DNA from: an uncultured Flavobacteriaceae bacterium
GTDB lineage: Bacteria > Bacteroidota > Bacteroidia > Flavobacteriales > Flavobacteriaceae
Direction: 5' to 3'
Assembly: GCA_905181615.1 (NCBI GenBank)
Contig: CAJIYH010000002.1
Location: 1 to 64,000, forward strand
DNA: 64,000 nt
The translations under genes and the position numbers were made by a program. The first letter of the stretch is position 1, and each line of letters starts with the position of its first letter. Shown one piece after another: positions 41,538 to 50,518 of this stretch. The notes under the pieces were generated by a model, which saw only the letters and a list, made by a program, of their open reading frames with translations, was not told the origin of the DNA and made no database searches.

Positions 41538-41567
41538 AAACCCTTGATAATCAAGGGTTTTATTTTT
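41538..41567 (+). terminator. Rho-independent terminator downstream of tRNA-Ser
   Basis: AAACCCTTGA-TAA-TCAAGGGTTT followed by TATTTTT. Confidence 0.85.
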
Positions 41568-41629
41568 ATAGTTAACCGTATTGTTAAAAATATCTTTTAA
41601 ACAGAAAAATATATATTTCTGAATTATAT

Positions 41630-43462
41630 TCATAAATATTCTTGTGTTTTTGCTACTTCTACTAATTTTAGTGTCAACCAACCACTTATTCCTCCTATGA
41701 CTAACAATATCAATGCTATGGTATAACTACCTAACACCATATGACCCACACTAAATAAAAGACTGTTCAAAAAGATGATTCCAAAAACAAAGCCAAGCCA
41801 AGAATTTCGTGAACTACTCGTGTCAACAAGTTCAGGAACTTGGGCTGCTATGGGTCCCCACCAACCTTTGGGGCGCACTTTTTTATAGAAGGAAAGCAGT
41901 TTATCATTATCTACAGGCTTGGTGGCAAAGGTAACCACAAGACTAATGATGGTACACAATATAAGAATAACCGTTGCGCGAATAAGTGCAACATCATCTT
42001 GGTACCATCCGTTGACCCGCGCTAGAACCGTATCATTGACCAATCCAAAGTCATGCATCCATTTAATCCATAAAAAACCATTGGCTAAGAACAAGGCCGA
42101 GATCATACTTGTAATTTCGGACCATGCATTGATACGCCACCAAAACCAACGTAACATAAGAATGACAGCGATACCGGAAACTATTTCTATGATGTAAATC
42201 CATGCCTCCGCAATACTATCCATTTGCCATGCAGCAACGGCGGATAGCAACATTAAGATTACAATACTTAGCCGAGAAACAAACAAGTAGTGACTGTCAT
42301 TGGCTTTTGTATTGATAAATCGTTTGTAAATATCATTAACCATATATGAACCGCCCCAACATAAATGGGTATCTACAGTACTCATAAAAGCTGCCATGAA
42401 GGCTGCTACCAAAAGTCCTTTTAATCCTTCAGGTAACACGGCATTAATCATCATTGGATATATCAATTCAGGATCAGTCGTTAATGCTGGCGAAGCTTCA
42501 GAAATTGGTAAAATAACAATAGAACCTAAACCGACAACAATCCATGGCCAAGTAAGAATAACCACCCCAGCAACTGCAAACCACAATGACGCTTTGATCG
42601 CGTGCTTTTCATTCTTCGCAGAAAACAGGCGTTGCACAATATAACCATCCCCTTGCGCCTGCCCCAGCCATAAAACACCAATAAGGCAAACAAAGGATAT
42701 CATTTCGGTTATTCCAATATGCGATAGATCAGGAAACATATCCAATACTCCCGCTGGTGCATCGGCTCTTGCCGCAATTTGAGTTGCCAATTCTGTGGGT
42801 CCACCCACCTTAACCAAAACCAAAATTGCGAGTATAACGGTACTAATAGTACCTGCAGAAAAATGCAGCATATCTAAAATGACTACCCCCTTGATTCCTG
42901 ATGTCAAGGTGTGCACGAGCGCAAATATCAAAGTAATCCCAAGCGCGAGTTCAGCACTCCAACCCAACATAATATTCGAAAATTTAAGCATGGCGAGAAT
43001 TACCCATCCTAAAGAAATACAGTTTTTAAAAATTCCGAAGAATCCAGCAGTAAAACCTCTGAGCACCGATGCCGATTTACCACTATAGCGTAGCTCAATC
43101 ATTTCAGCATCAGTTAGTATTTCAGCCCTTCGCCAATATTTAGCGTAGAAAAAGACCATCATCAAAATGCCCGTACCCAGATACCACCATAGCCAATTAC
43201 CATAAATACCTTTGCTACGAACCAATGCAGTAACCGCCAAAGGAGCATCTGTCGCAAACCAGGTTGCTGCAATCGATGTGCCCAAAAGCCACCAAGGCAA
43301 GTTGCGTCCTGCTACAAAAAAATCATTAATGTTTTTTGATTTATGTTTCGCTACAAAAAAGGCGATCCCCATCGAAAACATCATATAGGAACTAATAACA
43401 ACCCAATCAAGGAATTCAAGCCCTGTAGGTACACTATTTTGTAAGTTTTCGGAAAGTATCAT
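41630..43462 (-). CDS. Sodium:solute symporter family (SSS) protein
   Basis: 'MFSMGIAFFVAKHKSKNINDFFVAGRNLPWWLLGTSIAATWFATDAPLAVTALVRSKGIYGNW'; ~13 TM segments. Confidence 0.92.
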   Translation of the reverse strand: MILSENLQNSVPTGLEFLDWVVISSYMMFSMGIAFFVAKHKSKNINDFFVAGRNLPWWLLGTSIAATWFATDAPLAVTALVRSKGIYGNWLWWYLGTGILMMVFFYAKYWRRAEILTDAEMIELRYSGKSASVLRGFTAGFFGIFKNCISLGWVILAMLKFSNIMLGWSAELALGITLIFALVHTLTSGIKGVVILDMLHFSAGTISTVILAILVLVKVGGPTELATQIAARADAPAGVLDMFPDLSHIGITEMISFVCLIGVLWLGQAQGDGYIVQRLFSAKNEKHAIKASLWFAVAGVVILTWPWIVVGLGSIVILPISEASPALTTDPELIYPMMINAVLPEGLKGLLVAAFMAAFMSTVDTHLCWGGSYMVNDIYKRFINTKANDSHYLFVSRLSIVILMLLSAVAAWQMDSIAEAWIYIIEIVSGIAVILMLRWFWWRINAWSEITSMISALFLANGFLWIKWMHDFGLVNDTVLARVNGWYQDDVALIRATVILILCTIISLVVTFATKPVDNDKLLSFYKKVRPKGWWGPIAAQVPELVDTSSSRNSWLGFVFGIIFLNSLLFSVGHMVLGSYTIALILLVIGGISGWLTLKLVEVAKTQEYL

Positions 43463-44836
43463 TTAATTCAACGGGGGAAGTACCTCTTTTTGTAATGTCA
43501 GCATTTCATGGCACATATCTACTGCGTTTCGATAGGAGTTTACCGTGGGTTCTATCAAGATAGCCTGCAGTAATTTGTCTTTAGATTGTTCATCATAGGC
43601 TTCGACCAACAATTGGTGAATGCTCGCATGCAAGCGAATGGTTGCAGCAATACCCTCCGGAATTGGCTTCATGGCAACCGGTTGAATACCTGAAGCATCA
43701 CAATAAGCCGGAAGTTCTACTACTAAATCATCGGGTAAGTTGGGAATCGCCCCCTTGTTAGGTACATTTACAGCTTCAAGCCATTGTTTTTCATTACTTA
43801 TCACTGATTCCATAATTTGGGTGGCTATCTCGCCAGAGCTCTTAAAACTACCGTCATCATTTTCCAATTGTATTTCTTCCGTACTACCAACAGGTAAAAG
43901 CTTTTTACTCCAATCTTTGGACCATTCTCTTTGATAATCAACACGGTCTACGGTATACACTCCTTCTGGAATTTGATTGTTCTCCCATGGATGACCTTCA
44001 TAGGGGTCATAGAAAAATTGTAATTGTGGAATCACAAATTCTTCTGCCCAGCGAATATACTCTCCATAGTGATTGGAAGCAGGCGAAGGCCATTGGCCAA
44101 AACGTCTAAATAGAATTCTACCTAAAGCCATTTCGTGCCATTTGGCCAGCCAATCTCCTTTTTGTTCGATCTCCCGCAATTTTGGATACAGATCTTCTCC
44201 TGTAGATCTTTGTCTGATTTCTTGAAACCAAGTAAAGTGATTGATGCCACAGGCTTTGGTCTGCAAATCGTTTAAGGGAACAGCTAATAATTCAGACAAT
44301 TGTTCTCTGCCCATAAAAACGCCATGACATAAACCAACAGTTTTAATTGAAGTTAATCTAGTTAACGCTTCACAAATTTTATGCTCTGGATTCGAAAAAT
44401 TCAAAAGCATAGCATTAGGGCATAATTTTTCCATAGCCCTAGCCAAATCCATAATAACTTTGATATTTCGTAGTGCGTGAAAAAGCGAACCTATTCCACC
44501 ATTCTCACCGTATACTTGCTTAAATCCATATTTTTTGGGAATATGAAAATCTTGTGACCAGTATACATTGCGATCTTTTTCGAGGGCACAAATTACAAAA
44601 TCAGCTTCTTTTATAGCTTCGTCTCTATTCGTTGTAGCTATAATCTTAGCTTTGCGATTTAGTTTCTCATTGACATGTTCACCATGCTTGACCACATGAT
44701 CTAAGTGGTTAATTTCAATATCCATCAAGTGAATTTCCAAACCATTTTGACACAGTGTTGTGCTCATCAAAATGTCTTGAACGATAATAGGTCCGAATTG
44801 TAAACTGCCCGCCCCGATGTAGGCTATTTTTATCAT
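43463..44836 (-). CDS. Glycoside hydrolase family 4 (alpha-glucosidase/alpha-galactosidase type)
   Basis: 'MIKIAYIGAGSLQFGPIIVQDILMS', 'NFSNPEHKICEALTRLTSIKTVGLCHGVF', 'CGINHFTWFQEIR'. Confidence 0.92.
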   Translation of the reverse strand: MIKIAYIGAGSLQFGPIIVQDILMSTTLCQNGLEIHLMDIEINHLDHVVKHGEHVNEKLNRKAKIIATTNRDEAIKEADFVICALEKDRNVYWSQDFHIPKKYGFKQVYGENGGIGSLFHALRNIKVIMDLARAMEKLCPNAMLLNFSNPEHKICEALTRLTSIKTVGLCHGVFMGREQLSELLAVPLNDLQTKACGINHFTWFQEIRQRSTGEDLYPKLREIEQKGDWLAKWHEMALGRILFRRFGQWPSPASNHYGEYIRWAEEFVIPQLQFFYDPYEGHPWENNQIPEGVYTVDRVDYQREWSKDWSKKLLPVGSTEEIQLENDDGSFKSSGEIATQIMESVISNEKQWLEAVNVPNKGAIPNLPDDLVVELPAYCDASGIQPVAMKPIPEGIAATIRLHASIHQLLVEAYDEQSKDKLLQAILIEPTVNSYRNAVDMCHEMLTLQKEVLPPLN

Positions 44837-45028
44837 AATATACGATTCTTTTTAAAAGCTAAATTTATTAATAGCTCTTTATGTTTAATAATATAGATCA
44901 TAAATCTTCCTTTAAGAAAATAATTTTCATGACTTGAACCTGTCTTTTTTGTACACCATAAAACTAAAAAAGAAGAAACAAGAAGGTAAAATAGAGTGAC
45001 AACCCAATCAAAATAATGTAATTGCATA

Positions 45029-45745
45029 TTAAGATAAATTAATGGTATTAGGATCAATGAATGTAGAACAATTTTGATGATTATGAAGTATTGATGCAGG
45101 AAAGGAATTATAATCTTTTTTTTTAATGAAACTTTCATAGGTCTGCTGTTTATTTTCCCCTGAAATAAGTAAAATAACTTCTTTTGAATCCATTATTTCT
45201 TTTATTCCAATACTTATTCCGTGAGTAATTAATTGTTTAGACTTTTCCAACATTGCATGATTTAAACTAGCAGATGATAACTTTTGAATACCAAATAATT
45301 GATTCTTTTTTGTGCCAGGTTCATTTAAAGCTAAATGCCCATTTTCACCAATTCCCAAAATACATATGTCAAGAGATTTTTTAATTAGATATTTTTGATA
45401 TTTAATTAATTGATTTTCATCTTCAAAAGTTAGACCATCTATCATAAAACAATTTTTAACATCTAGTTTCCATGGAACAATAACATTATTAATAATGTAA
45501 TAATGACAAGAATTTTTTTCATTAATAGAAACCCCTTTCCATTCGTCCAATTGAAAAATATAGATTTTGGCTCTTAATTCAGGTTCATTTTTGAGCTTTT
45601 CTCCAATTAGAGAATATATTTTAGTTGGACTAAAGCCAGTTGCAATTCCAATTAAAGTTTTTTCATTCACTCTTATTTGTGACATTATTTTGTTTACTAT
45701 GGAATCTAGATAATCAGAGTAATTTAAAAATGAATTAATTTTCAT
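45029..45745 (-). CDS. nagB: Glucosamine-6-phosphate deaminase-like (NagB/6-phosphogluconolactonase) protein
   Basis: 'LIGIATGFSPTKIYSLIGEKL', 'IFQLDEWKGVSINEKNSCHYYIINNVI', 'CILGIGENGHLALNEPGT'. Confidence 0.85.
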   Translation of the reverse strand: MKINSFLNYSDYLDSIVNKIMSQIRVNEKTLIGIATGFSPTKIYSLIGEKLKNEPELRAKIYIFQLDEWKGVSINEKNSCHYYIINNVIVPWKLDVKNCFMIDGLTFEDENQLIKYQKYLIKKSLDICILGIGENGHLALNEPGTKKNQLFGIQKLSSASLNHAMLEKSKQLITHGISIGIKEIMDSKEVILLISGENKQQTYESFIKKKDYNSFPASILHNHQNCSTFIDPNTINLS

Positions 45746-46107
45746 ATAAACATATTAAAATAACAAGTTAATATATTTACTATTTATAACCCTAAAGATA
45801 AATAAGAAAACTAGTAAAAGTTATTAATTAACTCATTCCGTTTATTGTTTTTTTAACATTCTTGTTTGTGTTCAAATAAGAATATCCTAATTTATATATA
45901 ATATTTTATAGGATTTAGATGAACTTAAGTAATTGTTGATTTGATTTAAAACAAGTTTTTTTAATCTTCTGACAAATCTGGGATGGTTAATGCTTTCTTC
46001 ATTTGATATGAAAAGGGATTGAATTTAAAAACTATACTTTGATAAAAGCTTATCCCAACTCCATTTTTTCTTTCATAAACAATTTAAATGACCGCTAAGG
46101 TTTTAAA

Positions 46108-47649
46108 TCACTTAGATACAGGAACAAGTTGTGAGCTTAAATCAGGTTTTACATTGAACTTATCTAGAGGGAACATTGGTCTTTGGATTCTTCTATAAAC
46201 TAGTCTATTCAAATCTTGATCAACTCCACCCGGGGTTAATGCCATAATCCAACCCTTATTTATATTGTATAGCTCGGGAACTAAGTATCCGATTTTTACA
46301 ATTATAATGTCAGTTTCACGTGGGTTTAAATCCAAATCAATAAAATCTTTTTCATAGTGATAGGGCTTTCTTTTCTTGGTTACAATTACTGAAATGCTTC
46401 CCGTTTTAACAACAATCTCTGTTTCTGCATATTGATCCCCTGTTTTGATGGATTGAATAATTCCTTTTAAATGTATTGGGCCAGCGAATCGATCATCTAC
46501 TGTAGCTCCAACAAAACCTTCAACATAGGAACCAACCTCTAGGTTTGCAGCATTTTCAATTAAATTTGGGCCTGGTATCGAAGCGTAGATTACTGAGCGA
46601 CCTTCAGGGTTTTTAAATTCATCTCTTAGTAATAACTCATTTAGTGTCCATGTTACATCTCCAGCTCCACCAGCAGTAGGATTATCTCCCATATCACTTA
46701 TTATATAGGGCTTTGTATTGCTGTTTATAGCAAGTTCTAGACTTTTATCTAAACTTCCAACGGGCGCAACAAATTCAAATAGATCTCTTGCTTCCCAGAA
46801 GCTGTTGGCCAGATATTCTGCAGATTTATTAACGTTTTCTTTATCATCTCCCGTTACAACAACTACTCCGTGATTCCTAGGCTCATCTGCCCATGCATAA
46901 CCTATCCATATTGCTGCGTCAATAACTCCCTCTACTTTTGAAGTTGGTTCTACTTTAGCGTATAGACTTTTTCCTGGTTCTATTCTAGTACTTGTTTTTT
47001 CTCCGGGTAATAGTATAGGGACTTCAATTCTAGCCTTATAAAGTGGTTTTCCTTTGCCATTTTCTAGTCTCTCAAGTAAGTTTTCGACTGCTCTTTTTTT
47101 GGATTCTATCGCGTCTTCATGAGGTGCCATTCTGTAGCAGGTTATAAGGTCAGTTTCTTTCGCTAAGTTATATGACACATTTCCATGCAAGTCCATTGAT
47201 GTAGATATCAACGTTTCGTAACCAATAACGTCACGAATTCTTTTTATAAAATCTCCTTCAGGATCATCAAGACCAACCACACTCATGGCACCATGAATAT
47301 CAAAAAATAAGCCATCATAAGGTAAATTCTCTTCTAACATGGTTAGTGTTTTACCCACTAAGGATTCATAGGCTTCTCTTGTTACTATTCCTCCTGGAAG
47401 AGCATGACCTTTGAGTGTAGGAATCCATTGGGCACGATTTCTAAATATAGAATCTTTTTGTAAAAAAGGATAAAATGAAAAAACATCCTCTCCTATACGT
47501 GCTTTAAAATCTTCTTCACTAGTAAAAGCGGGAGAGAAGGTACTTGACTCAATCGCAAGACCAGCGATTGCAATTCGAGGATTTACTTTTTTGATGCTAC
47601 AAGAATATACGAGCATTAAAGAAACACATGTAAGAATAGTTTTTTTCAT
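46108..47649 (-). CDS. M81 family metallopeptidase (MlrC-like), predicted lipoprotein
   Basis: 'PRIAIAGLAIESSTFSPAFTSEEDF', 'YDGLFFDIHGAMSVVGLDDPEGDFIKRIR', 'ISTSMDLHGNVS', 'DMGDNPTAGGAGD'; leader ends 'LVYSC'. Confidence 0.9.
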   Translation of the reverse strand: MKKTILTCVSLMLVYSCSIKKVNPRIAIAGLAIESSTFSPAFTSEEDFKARIGEDVFSFYPFLQKDSIFRNRAQWIPTLKGHALPGGIVTREAYESLVGKTLTMLEENLPYDGLFFDIHGAMSVVGLDDPEGDFIKRIRDVIGYETLISTSMDLHGNVSYNLAKETDLITCYRMAPHEDAIESKKRAVENLLERLENGKGKPLYKARIEVPILLPGEKTSTRIEPGKSLYAKVEPTSKVEGVIDAAIWIGYAWADEPRNHGVVVVTGDDKENVNKSAEYLANSFWEARDLFEFVAPVGSLDKSLELAINSNTKPYIISDMGDNPTAGGAGDVTWTLNELLLRDEFKNPEGRSVIYASIPGPNLIENAANLEVGSYVEGFVGATVDDRFAGPIHLKGIIQSIKTGDQYAETEIVVKTGSISVIVTKKRKPYHYEKDFIDLDLNPRETDIIIVKIGYLVPELYNINKGWIMALTPGGVDQDLNRLVYRRIQRPMFPLDKFNVKPDLSSQLVPVSK

Positions 47650-47804
47650 TTCACCAAGTTTTTCTTATTAGTTGACTTTTATTTCAATTAATTAGTAATG
47701 TAATAAAACATTTTGGGTTGTTTTTGGAATCCTATAGTTTAAAATTTATATACGCTTATTTGATTGGTAAAAGATTAATATTGACAAAGTTCACATGATT
47801 TATT

Positions 47805-48215
47805 TTAATATTTAGTTTTAGGAATAATCGATCCATGAGGATCAAGATTAGCATCTCCTAGAATTTCACGCATCCGATTAAAAAAATCAGAATTTTCTAT
47901 GTGTTCTATTTCTTCTGCAATTTCATGTACTTCATCTAATTCAAAATTCATTTTATTTACAAGATATAACTCAATTAAACGATGTTTTGAAATGATTTCA
48001 ACTGCTTTTTTCTTCCCAGCATCTGTAAGTAAAATTTCTTTATAAGGTTCGGTGTCAACAAAGCCCATTTTCACTAACTTTTTAATCATATTAGAAACGG
48101 TCGATTTGCTGACTTTGAAATATTTGCTAAGAGCAGTAACTGAAATCTCATTGTTTTTTTCTTCAAGCTTATAAAATGCCTTCAGGTAATTTTCTTTTTC
48201 TATAGTTTTTTTCAT
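47805..48215 (-). CDS. DtxR/MntR-family metal-dependent transcriptional regulator (short form)
   Basis: 'TIEKENYLKAFYKLEEKNNEISVTALSKYFKVSKSTVSNMIKKLVKMGFVDTEPYKEILLTDAGKKKAVEIISKHRLIELYLVNKMNFELDEVHEIAEEIEHIENSDFFNRM'. Start taken at internal Met (ORF track 48305). Confidence 0.9.
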   Translation of the reverse strand: MKKTIEKENYLKAFYKLEEKNNEISVTALSKYFKVSKSTVSNMIKKLVKMGFVDTEPYKEILLTDAGKKKAVEIISKHRLIELYLVNKMNFELDEVHEIAEEIEHIENSDFFNRMREILGDANLDPHGSIIPKTKY

Positions 48216-48224
48216 CTTTATGTT

Positions 48225-48265
48225 TTGTAGTGCACAACAATTGATTAGTTTTGCAGTGTAAAACT
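48225..48265. promoter_or_regulatory. Two tandem near-palindromic operator candidates in the divergent regulator/TonB-receptor promoter
   Basis: TTGTAGTG|CACAACAA (48225-48240) and AGTTTT-gcagtgt-AAAACT (48247-48265), sharing TTTTGYAGTGYAMAAC, 26 bp apart. Confidence 0.55.
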
Positions 48266-48270
48266 TTACT

Positions 48271-50514
48271 ATGTTAGTTAGACTTTTATTAGCAGTCTGT
48301 TTCACTCAATTCATTTTCGCTCAAGAACAAATCGTGAAGGGAATTGTTCTTTTTGAGGGAATTCCGCTTGAGGGAGCTTCTGTTATTGTTAAAGATTTTA
48401 ATATTGGAACAATTACAGATGCTTCGGGAGCGTTCTCTTTAACCCTATCAAATATAAAGAATCCTAAGATAACGATTTCATATCTTGGATATAAATCCTT
48501 TAACCTAAAAATAAATAAAATTAGTAATGACCTTGGGAATATTGAGTTAGTTTCTGATGATAAGCTTGACGAAGTTGTTATTTCAGGAACTCTAAAACCT
48601 ATTTCTAGACTTAAGAGTCCTGTTTCCGTTGAGGTTTATGCAGAAAGTTTTTTTAAAGCTAATCCAACTTCTTCTATTTTTGAAGCATTAGATATTATAA
48701 ATGGTGTTCGACCACAGCTAAATTGTAATGTATGCAGTACAGGAGATATTCATATAAATGGTCAGGAGGGGAGCTACACGATGATCCTCATCGATGGTTT
48801 GCCAATTGTCAGTGGACTTTCATCAGTATATGGGCTTTCTGGGATTCCTCAATCTCTTATAGAGCGCATCGAAATTATTAAGGGTCCCGCTTCTACCTTA
48901 TATGGTTCAGAAGCAATAGGGGGTGTTATTAACTTGATAACTAAAATCCCAGAAAATGCTTCCAGGTTTTCATTCGATTCTTTTACTTCAAATTGGGGAG
49001 ATTTGAACCTAGACTTGGGTCATCAATACAGGCTTTCTAAAAAAATAAATGGCCTTCTTGGAGTTAATTATTTTAAATACTCCAATCCAGTAGATAATAA
49101 TTCAGATGGGTTTACAGATCTATCGCTTCAGGATCGTATTTCTGTTTTTAATAAATTAAATATTGGAAAACGACTTTCGTTCGCAAGTCGATTTGTTTAC
49201 GAGGATCGTTGGGGTGGAGAAATGAATTGGAATCCAACTTTCAGAGGTGGTGATTTGGTTTATGGTGAAAGTATTTATACCAGTAGAGTCGAGCTTTTCG
49301 GAACTTATAAATTTAATAATGAAATTTCTTTTCAGTTTAGCTTTAATGACCATAATCAAAATTCTGTTTATGGGACAACTCTTTTTAAGGCAGACCAGAG
49401 TATTGCATTTGGGCAATTTATTTGGAATCGAACAATCAAAAAACATGATCTCGTAATAGGAGCAGCTTATCGTTTCACTTTTTATGATGACAATACAACT
49501 GCAACATTTAATGAATTTTTAGGGATTAATAAAGAGGAGATTACCCAACTACCAGGAGTTTTTATTCAAGATGAAATTCAATTTAATGAACAGAATTCAC
49601 TTCTTTTAGGGTTTCGATATGACTACAATTCTATTCATGGAACTATTTTTACACCTCGTTTAAATTACAAAATTAGCAACCAGGATCTTTCTTCAATACT
49701 TCGAATTAGCATTGGATCTGGTTATAGAATAGCTCAAATTTTTACAGAGGATCATGCTGCTTTAACTGGAGCTAGGGATGTTGTCTTCTTAAATGATTTA
49801 GAGCCAGAAATGTCATGGAACATAAATCTAAATTATGTTTATAAAATGTATTTGAAACAAGGTCATATTTTGAATTTTGATGCCAGTATTTTCAGAACGG
49901 ATTTTTCAAATAAAATACTCCCTAATTACGACACAGATCCTAATTTGATTATTTTTGACAATCTAAGTGGGAGATCAGTCACTCAGGGTATTTCTTTAAA
50001 TTTCAATTCTGTTTTTCAAAATGGCTTAAGAATTAGCCTAGGAGCAACTTACATAGATTCTTATATTGACTCAAAAGGTTTGAAAACAATACCTTATTTA
50101 ACTGAGAAATTTCAAGGTGTCTGGAATATTAAATATGAATTTCAAAAATCAAATATTACATTAGATTTTACGGGTACCATAACTGGCCCATTAAAACTTC
50201 CTCTTTTAGGTGATTTGGATCCTAGAAGTCAATTTTCACCCACATTTAATATTATTAATTTACAATTGACTAAAGAATGGAATAATAGTTATGAGCTTTA
50301 TGGAGGGGTTAAAAACATTTTGAACTTTACTCCTGCAGATAATAGTATTGCTCGTGCATTCGATCCTTTTGATCGAGAAGTTAAATTCGATACATCCGGA
50401 GCCGCACAAGTAAGTCCAGGAAATCCATACGCTTTAACTTTTGACCCAAGCTATGTGTATGCATCAAATCAAGGCTCTCGTTTTTTTATAGGATTTCGTT
50501 ATTACTTGAACTAA
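48271..50514 (+). CDS. TonB-dependent receptor (siderophore/metal type)
   Basis: 'VKGIVLFEGIPLEGASVIVKDFNIGTITDASGAFSL', 'SYTMILIDGLPIVSGLSSVYGLSGIPQSLIERIEIIKGPASTLYGSEAIGGVINLIT'. Confidence 0.95.
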   Translation: MLVRLLLAVCFTQFIFAQEQIVKGIVLFEGIPLEGASVIVKDFNIGTITDASGAFSLTLSNIKNPKITISYLGYKSFNLKINKISNDLGNIELVSDDKLDEVVISGTLKPISRLKSPVSVEVYAESFFKANPTSSIFEALDIINGVRPQLNCNVCSTGDIHINGQEGSYTMILIDGLPIVSGLSSVYGLSGIPQSLIERIEIIKGPASTLYGSEAIGGVINLITKIPENASRFSFDSFTSNWGDLNLDLGHQYRLSKKINGLLGVNYFKYSNPVDNNSDGFTDLSLQDRISVFNKLNIGKRLSFASRFVYEDRWGGEMNWNPTFRGGDLVYGESIYTSRVELFGTYKFNNEISFQFSFNDHNQNSVYGTTLFKADQSIAFGQFIWNRTIKKHDLVIGAAYRFTFYDDNTTATFNEFLGINKEEITQLPGVFIQDEIQFNEQNSLLLGFRYDYNSIHGTIFTPRLNYKISNQDLSSILRISIGSGYRIAQIFTEDHAALTGARDVVFLNDLEPEMSWNINLNYVYKMYLKQGHILNFDASIFRTDFSNKILPNYDTDPNLIIFDNLSGRSVTQGISLNFNSVFQNGLRISLGATYIDSYIDSKGLKTIPYLTEKFQGVWNIKYEFQKSNITLDFTGTITGPLKLPLLGDLDPRSQFSPTFNIINLQLTKEWNNSYELYGGVKNILNFTPADNSIARAFDPFDREVKFDTSGAAQVSPGNPYALTFDPSYVYASNQGSRFFIGFRYYLN

Positions 50515-50518
50515 GGCT

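Noticed and set aside
41436-41681. ORF ending [31 protein letters not shown]
   Set aside because: Antisense translation of tRNA-Ser and its terminator; a common false ORF.
44833-45138. 101-aa hydrophobic ORF
   Set aside because: Overlaps the nagB-like 3' end in another frame; no recognisable family and probably AT-rich noise.
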